A stretch of DNA of 64,000 bases from Chloroflexota bacterium. GTDB taxonomy: Bacteria > Chloroflexota > Dehalococcoidia > Lucifugimonadales > Australimonadaceae. The DNA is taken from the NCBI GenBank assembly GCA_028874795.1, contig JAPPHT010000056.1:124001-188000 (forward strand), read 5' to 3'. The number at the start of each line of letters is the position of its first letter. Within the stretch, counting starts at the first letter, position 1. A model generated the notes under the pieces. The model ran no database searches. It saw only the letters and a program-made list of their open reading frames with translations, and was not told where the DNA came from. This document shows positions 59,655 to 64,000 of this stretch, in pieces. The translations under genes were made by a program, and so were the position numbers.

Positions 59655-60389
59655 TTACTTCAGGTGCTCCCCGAAGAACGCCAGCGTCTTCGGCCACGAG
59701 TCCGCGGATGCGGCCTCGTGGTAGCTGCCCCGCTCGGAACAGAAGAAGCCGTGCCCCGCGCCGTCGTAGACGTGGTTCTCGATGGACTTGCCCTTCTCCT
59801 TCAGCACCCGCTCGATCTCCTCGACGTTGGAGACCGGGATGCCCGCGTCCTCGGTGCCCCAGAAGCCGATGATGGGGGCCTGCACCGCGTCGGCGGTGGC
59901 GTCGAGCAGGCGGGGCGCGTCCGGTCCCGCGTCAGGGCGCGGCAGGATGCCGCCGCCGTAGTAGACGGCCGCTGCCTTGATTCCGCTCATCGTCGCTCCG
60001 AGGTAGGAGACCATCCCCCCGAAGCAGAAGCCGACGATGCCGATGTTGTCGGCGTCCACGTTCGGGTTGCTGCTCAGGTAGTCGAGCGTCGCCTGCACGT
60101 CCGCCGAGATATCGTCATTGCTCAGCTTGCCGCGCTCCCCGAAGGCCGTCTGCATCTCGGAGAACGGGATGTCCACGCCCCTGCCGGAACGGTGGAACAG
60201 CTCCGGCGCAGCCGCGAAATAGCCCTCCGCGGCGAAGCGGTCCGCGATGCTGCGGATGTCGTTGTTCACGCCGAAGATCTCCTGGATCACGATCACCGCC
60301 GGGCTCTTGCCGTCGCCGTCCGGGCGCGCCGTGTAGATCGGCATCGGGCTGCCGCCTGCGGTTACCTCCGCAACGTCCGTTACTGCCAT
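59655..60389 (-). CDS. Dienelactone hydrolase-family protein
   Basis: A 244-residue alpha/beta hydrolase with the Cys nucleophile of this family: C122 in GFCFGG, acid in GTEDAGIP and His in GAGHGFF. The N-terminal Glu in QEIFGVN is the family's activating residue. Dienelactone hydrolases open the lactone ring made after chlorocatechol cleavage, and relatives act on other lactones and esters. Start ATG 60389 has GGAGGGAG upstream, which rejects a longer opening to 60443. It suits the oxygenase-rich setting. Confidence 0.86.
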   Translation of the reverse strand: MAVTDVAEVTAGGSPMPIYTARPDGDGKSPAVIVIQEIFGVNNDIRSIADRFAAEGYFAAAPELFHRSGRGVDIPFSEMQTAFGERGKLSNDDISADVQATLDYLSSNPNVDADNIGIVGFCFGGMVSYLGATMSGIKAAAVYYGGGILPRPDAGPDAPRLLDATADAVQAPIIGFWGTEDAGIPVSNVEEIERVLKEKGKSIENHVYDGAGHGFFCSERGSYHEAASADSWPKTLAFFGEHLK

Positions 60390-60490
60390 CGTCTCCCTCC
60401 AATGCGTACGAGATAGGCCGGCCGCTTCGCCGGCTGCCGCCATCCTACACCAACACGTCCCCTTCTGCCCCCTGCCGGACGGTTAACGCA

Positions 60491-60714
60491 TGACACCAGC
60501 CCCTTACGCAGACGCCCCACCGCCGCGTACCCTGTCTCCGGAGATTGTCGGCTGAGGGTTGTCCGCTACCGGCGGATGGCAGAAGGGCCAGGGGGCCCAA
60601 AAGGCTCAGAAAGGCTCACTGGACCCTCGAAAGTGAGCCGCTGTGAGCCCCACAGGGCTCACGCCAAGGCCGGGGATCCAGAGGTGAAACGGGCCGAATG
60701 AGCCTTAATGAGCC
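60491..60714 (+). repeat. Composite element: 19-bp block plus phased TGAGCC repeats
   Basis: Begins with TGACACCAGCCCCTTACGC (60491-60509). From 60603 a set of TGAGCC and inverted GGCTCA hexamers follows in pairs exactly 10 bp apart: GGCTCA at 60603 and 60613; TGAGCC at 60634 and 60644; TGAGCC at 60699 and 60709; plus a single GGCTCA at 60656. GTGAGCCC (60643-60650) and GGGCTCAC (60655-60662) form a hairpin. The first hexamer is 112 bp from the block; in the element at 31551 this distance is 114 bp. Confidence 0.65.
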
Positions 60715-60782
60715 GGAAATTCAGCAAATTAACCTTTCTGCCTCTTGCCGCCCGCCCCTAGCCCCGCCGAGCCCGCGTGTGT

Positions 60783-60788
60783 GAGAAT
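60783..60788 (+). promoter_or_regulatory. -10 element near the aminotransferase start codon
   Basis: GAGAAT preceded by TG (TGTGAGAAT), ending six bases before ATG 60795. As at 32522, this would give a leaderless mRNA. No ribosome-binding site is visible. Confidence 0.35.
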
Positions 60789-60794
60789 CGACGC

Positions 60795-62093
60795 ATGAGC
60801 AACGTAAACCGCACCCCCGAAGAACAGGCCCTGATGACCAAGGCCGCCGCCGTGCTGCCCGGTGGAACGCTTGGCAACCTCCGACTGGACGAGGAGCACG
60901 CGTTCGTCGTGCGCAACGGCCACGGCTCCCGTGTCTGGGACGTGAGCGGCAACGAGTACATCGACTACCTGCTCGGCTCCGGCCCCATGGTGCTGGGACA
61001 CGCGCACCCGAAGGTGATCGCCGCGGCCACCGAGGCGATGTCGAAGGGCACGACGTTCTTCACCCAGAACGCCTACGCCATCGAACTGGCAGAGCGCATC
61101 GTTGACGCCATGCCGTGCGCTGAGCAGGTGCGCTTCGTCAGCAGCGGCTCGGAGGCCACCTACAACGCGCTCAAGGTTGCCCGGGCGTTCCGCAAGCGCG
61201 AGAAGATACTCAAGTTCGAGGGCGGCTACCACGGCACCCACGACTACTCCCTGATGAGCCTCGCCCCGACCGGCAACACGCCATACCCGCAGGCCGAGCC
61301 CAGTTCAGCCGGTATCCCGCGCGCCATCCAGGAGACCGTCCTCGTCGCCCCGTTCAACGACCTCAACGCCGTCGAGGACCTGCTCGACCGTTACCACGAC
61401 GAGCTCGCCGCCGTCATCGTCGAGCCGGTGCAGCGCACCATCGCCCCGCAGCCGGGCTTCCTGCCGGGGCTGCGCGAGCTCACGAACCGCTACGGCGTCC
61501 TGCTCGTCTATGACGAGGTCGTGACCGGCTTCCGCCTCGCCTACGGCGGCGCGCAGGAGTACTACAACGCAGTGCCGGACATCGCCGCCATCGGCAAGAT
61601 CGTCGGCGGGGGCTTCCCGCTCGCCGCCATCGTGGGACGGCGCGAGATCATGGAGTCCTACGACCAGGGCACTGCCGCGCCCGACGTCTACGTCCCCCAG
61701 AGCGGCACGCTCAACGGCAACCCCGTCGCTGCGGCCGCCGGACTCGCGACCCTGGAGGTGCTGCGCGAGCCGGGCACCTACGAGGCGTACCACGCCCGCG
61801 CCGCCACCCTCCGCAACACGCTCCAGCGCCTCTTCGACGAGGCCGAGGTCCCCGCCCAGGTCAGCGGCATCGACATGATGTTCGACGTCTTCTTCACCGA
61901 GCACCCCATCATCGACTACCGCTCGACGCTCGTGGACAAGACGCTCAACCGCATCTTCGACAACACGCTGCTGGACAACGGCATCCTCAAGTCGCCCGGC
62001 AAGCTGTACGTGGGCGCCTGCCACTCGGACGAGGACATCGAGCGCACCATCGAGGTGTTCCGCATGGGCGTCGCCGCCGTCCGCGACGCGTGA
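60795..62093 (+). CDS. Class III aminotransferase, glutamate-1-semialdehyde-aminomutase-like
   Basis: A 432-residue PLP enzyme. K268 in AIGKIVGGGFP binds the cofactor; the phosphate-binding SSGSEATYNALKVARAF, KFEGGYHGTHD and VYDEVVTGFR are typical of the GSA aminomutase and related beta- or omega-aminotransferase group. True HemL is less likely because no haem genes are near. Start ATG 60795 was chosen over a GTG six codons upstream because of the -10 position. The stop overlaps the next start (TGATG), linking it to an acetyltransferase. Confidence 0.86.
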   Translation: MSNVNRTPEEQALMTKAAAVLPGGTLGNLRLDEEHAFVVRNGHGSRVWDVSGNEYIDYLLGSGPMVLGHAHPKVIAAATEAMSKGTTFFTQNAYAIELAERIVDAMPCAEQVRFVSSGSEATYNALKVARAFRKREKILKFEGGYHGTHDYSLMSLAPTGNTPYPQAEPSSAGIPRAIQETVLVAPFNDLNAVEDLLDRYHDELAAVIVEPVQRTIAPQPGFLPGLRELTNRYGVLLVYDEVVTGFRLAYGGAQEYYNAVPDIAAIGKIVGGGFPLAAIVGRREIMESYDQGTAAPDVYVPQSGTLNGNPVAAAAGLATLEVLREPGTYEAYHARAATLRNTLQRLFDEAEVPAQVSGIDMMFDVFFTEHPIIDYRSTLVDKTLNRIFDNTLLDNGILKSPGKLYVGACHSDEDIERTIEVFRMGVAAVRDA

Positions 62094-62691
62094 TGGCCGC
62101 AGCCGCCCTCCGACTCGCCCGCGAGGACGACGCCGAGCAGATCGCGGCCATCTACGAGCCGTACGCGAACAGCACCGCCGTGAGCTTCTCCTACCGAGCG
62201 CCCACCGCAGAGGAGTACCGCGAGCGCATCCGCATGATCACTGCGCGCCTGCCATGGCTCGTCTGCGAGCGGCATGGCGTCGTGGCAGGCTATGCCTACG
62301 CCGGCCCGCACCGCGTTTCCCCCGCCTACCGGTGGTCGGTCGAGACGAGCGTCTACGTCCACCCGGAGCGCCACCGGACGGGGGTCGGGCGGGCGCTCTA
62401 CACCGCCCTGCTGGAGGCGCTCCGCCTGCTCGGCTATCACCGTGCCTACGCGGGCGTCACCGACCCCAACCCCCCGCCAGCACCGGGCTGCACGAGGCCG
62501 TCGGCTTCGAGCGTTTCGGCACGTTCGAGGAGGTCGGCTACAAGCTGGGGGCGTGGCAGAGCGTCATCTGGCTCGTCTACCGGCTCGGCAACAACAACTA
62601 TCCGCCGAGGGAGCCGCGCCTGCTCCCGGACCTGGTCGGCACACCCGAGTGGGACGCCGCGCTGGCAGCCGGCAGGGCGCTGCTTCGCTAG
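62093..62691 (+). pseudogene. GNAT acetyltransferase (Pat/Bar-like) with a frameshift
   Basis: The first part encodes a phosphinothricin-acetyltransferase-like GNAT: LRLAREDDAEQIAAIYEPY, TAVSFSYRAPTAEEY, ETSVYVHPERHRTGVGRALY (acetyl-CoA loop) and LGYHRAYAGVTDPNP. At a run of six C (62470-62475) the frame is lost, and the expected continuation PASTGLHEAVGFERFGTFEE lies in another frame and runs to TAG 62689-62691. Four C instead of six would restore the family's NPASxGLHE motif. It may be a real knock-out or a sequencing or assembly error in the homopolymer. It overlaps the aminotransferase gene by one base. Confidence 0.75.
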
Positions 62692-62702
62692 CCCACGCGC
62701 TC

Positions 62703-63626
62703 CTAGCGCGCTCCGTCGAAGAACAATTCCTCCGGCGTGAAGCGGCGTCCGATGATGCCGAGGTCCGCCGCGTAGCGCACGATCGTCTCGATGGCGCGGC
62801 GGTTGTTCTCCAGGCCATTCTCGTGCGGAAAGAGGCCGTTCTCGCGCAGCCAGCCGACCCGTAGCCCCATGTGCTGATCGTCGTCCGCGGCGTTCGCATA
62901 GTAGAGGCGGCGCGCCTCGTCGCACGCGTCAACGACCGCCTGCCCGAGCCCGGGGTTGGCGTCCAGCACCTCGCTCTTCGCCACGAGCATGACGTTGACC
63001 GGGAATACGCCGCTCTGCCGGTGATAGGTGAGCGCGGCCTCGAGTGGGTCGTCGAACAGCCGCGCGCGGTTGCCGCCCAGGGGCGGGCCCGCGCGGTCGA
63101 ACAGCACCGCGTCCAGCTCGCCGCTCTCCAGCTCGGTGACCTGGTCCCCGCCCTTCGACACACTGAAGCGCGGGTCGCGGGGGTAGTCCACGCTCATCAG
63201 CGAGTTCGGCTCCGCCTCCACCCAGTGCACCTTCGTGAGATCGAGGCCGTAGACGTCGGCGAGCCCGCCGCGCAGCCACGTGCCGGGGTTGAACCCCCAG
63301 CCGCGCACCCCAACGCGCTTGCCTTCCAGGTCCTTCGGCTCCCGGATGCCCGCGTTCACGTTCACCTGGGCCCCGATATGCGCGAACGACACGTCAGGGA
63401 ATACGGGAATGCCCATCACCGGACGGCCGAGGTCCCGCGCGATGAGGTAGTTGGTGATCGGCACCACCATGATGTCGTAGGCCGGGTCGGTGAAGAGCCT
63501 GGGATAGACGGCGGCTGCGCCGCCTTCCGGCCATCCGGTCTCCACGTCGAAGCCCTGCACCTGCACCGTGCCGTTCGCCAGGTACTCGGCGGCGTACTCG
63601 CGGTCCGCCATCAGCGATATAGCCAC
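62703..63626 (-). CDS. Periplasmic-binding-fold protein without signal peptide
   Basis: A 307-residue protein of the same broad group as that at 15789 (SLMADREYAAEYLANG; IREPKDLEGKRVGVRGWGFN). It starts directly in the fold and has no signal sequence, so again an intracellular decarboxylase-like enzyme of the 4,5-dihydroxyphthalate decarboxylase type is more likely than a transport receptor. The GTG start at 63626 has GGAG upstream. It follows the gamma-glutamyltransferase gene on the same strand; there is no oxygenase next to it. Confidence 0.75.
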   Translation of the reverse strand: MAISLMADREYAAEYLANGTVQVQGFDVETGWPEGGAAAVYPRLFTDPAYDIMVVPITNYLIARDLGRPVMGIPVFPDVSFAHIGAQVNVNAGIREPKDLEGKRVGVRGWGFNPGTWLRGGLADVYGLDLTKVHWVEAEPNSLMSVDYPRDPRFSVSKGGDQVTELESGELDAVLFDRAGPPLGGNRARLFDDPLEAALTYHRQSGVFPVNVMLVAKSEVLDANPGLGQAVVDACDEARRLYYANAADDDQHMGLRVGWLRENGLFPHENGLENNRRAIETIVRYAADLGIIGRRFTPEELFFDGAR

Positions 63627-63668
63627 GTGGTCTCCTTCATCAGGCCCATCTCCCCGGCAGGGAGGGGC

Positions 63669-64000
63669 CTATTCGGGGATGGGGTAGCCGTCGGAGCGGC
63701 GGTCGGTGCCGCCCGTGTGGACGCCCCGCTCATGGTCGATGCCGATCAGCTGCACGGCGCCGGGCGTTCCCACGCTGGGGTAGGTCCTGATCTTGTGCCC
63801 CTTCGCCTCCAGCGCCCGCAGCGTCTCCTCCGGGAAGCCGTCTTCCATGCGAAGCACCATCTCCTCATCTATCGAGCGCGGGTCGGTGCCGGGGAAGTGC
63901 GTCCAGCGCGGCGCGTCGGCCGCCTCTTGCACGTTCATCCCGTGGTCGATCACGTTGGAGACCGCCTGGGCGTTCCACTGCGGCTGGTTGTCGCCGCCGG
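63669..64000 (-). CDS. Gamma-glutamyltransferase-family protein, C-terminal part (partial)
   Basis: The gene enters from the right edge; the C-terminal 110 codons are visible, ending at 63669. The sequence GGDNQPQWNAQAVSNVIDHG is the conserved small-subunit region, followed by the VQEAADAPRWTHF and GAVQLIGIDHERGVHTGGTD segments typical of the end of these Ntn-hydrolases. GGT transfers or hydrolyses gamma-glutamyl groups, often of glutathione. The catalytic Thr lies outside the window. It is 42 bp upstream of the binding-fold protein gene. Confidence 0.85.
   Translation of the reverse strand, partial: GGDNQPQWNAQAVSNVIDHGMNVQEAADAPRWTHFPGTDPRSIDEEMVLRMEDGFPEETLRALEAKGHKIRTYPSVGTPGAVQLIGIDHERGVHTGGTDRRSDGYPIPE

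Larger units (their letters stand above)
60390..60794. other. Intergenic region between the dienelactone hydrolase and aminotransferase genes
   Basis: About 400 bases without a gene, between divergent genes. Most of it is the second composite element (60491-60714). The stretch 60715-60794 is plain, ending with the -10-like GAGAAT close to the aminotransferase start. Confidence 0.6.

Noticed and set aside
60795-62093. True hemL (glutamate-1-semialdehyde aminomutase)
   Set aside because: The fold and motifs fit the wider class III group, but there are no haem-synthesis genes nearby and I see no feature that singles out HemL.

Overview
The window is GC-rich (roughly 65 %) bacterial chromosome, densely coded, with about 55 protein genes and no rRNA, tRNA, CRISPR array or prophage that I can see. 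The gene content suggests a member of the Chloroflexota, most likely an SAR202-type Dehalococcoidia: many paralogous Rieske oxygenases, tripartite tricarboxylate (TTT) uptake genes, amidohydrolase_2 proteins, class II aldolase, aldo/keto reductase, ThDP lyase and lipoproteins with Thr-Pro linkers. That placement is inference from gene content; no marker gene for taxonomy is present.

Layout. (1) 0-5.3 kb: cyclopropane-fatty-acid synthase and a class Ia ribonucleotide reductase (nrdA, nrdB) preceded by a well-formed NrdR box pair. (2) 5.4-8.0 kb: a small coiled-coil membrane protein, an ACT-domain malic enzyme, and an alpha/beta hydrolase. (3) 8.0-20.7 kb, all on the minus strand: two catabolic transcription units. 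The first (20.7 to 10.8 kb) encodes a ThDP lyase, a ketopantoate-reductase-like protein, an aldo/keto reductase, a dihydroxyphthalate-decarboxylase-like protein, a Rieske oxygenase, a TctA-TctB fusion permease and a TctC lipoprotein. The second (10.7 to 8.0 kb) has five mutually overlapping genes: two GlcG/HbpS proteins, an SDR, a HEPN-domain protein and a RidA-family protein. (4) 20.9-28.1 kb: pterin dehydratase, VOC protein, amidohydrolase, alpha/beta hydrolase, a cysteine-free Asp/Glu-racemase-fold protein and two lipoproteins, separated by palindromic intergenic repeats. (5) 28.1-31.8 kb: an McrBC modified-DNA restriction system bracketed by a 19-bp repeat, with an AT-rich N-terminal half of mcrB. 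(6) 31.9-41.2 kb: VOC protein, a thiolase-fold/DUF35 pair, HAD phosphatase, a truncated homocysteine methyltransferase joined to a Clp_N fragment, a HExxH lipoprotein, arsenite methyltransferase, two related small proteins and an amidohydrolase. (7) 41.3-57.5 kb: class II aldolase, six more Rieske oxygenases, two polysaccharide deacetylases, an SDR, a second TctC lipoprotein, an ornithine-cyclodeaminase-like protein and a bicupin. (8) 57.5-64 kb: EutA-like reactivase, membrane protein, dienelactone hydrolase, class III aminotransferase, a frameshifted GNAT gene, a second binding-protein-fold protein and the end of a gamma-glutamyltransferase.

Taken together, much of the window looks like equipment for taking up small carboxylates and opening or trimming oxygenated organic compounds: TTT uptake, ring or side-chain oxygenation by Rieske enzymes, then reductases, decarboxylases, aldolases and hydrolases. 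No Rieske reductase or ferredoxin and no recognisable transcription factor is encoded here, so electron supply and regulation must come from elsewhere.

The least explained feature is a composite non-coding element found at 31551-31824 and 60491-60714: a 19-bp block (also present at 1507 and 28145) followed about 113 bp later by TGAGC hexamers spaced exactly 10 bp apart, with a different last base in each element.
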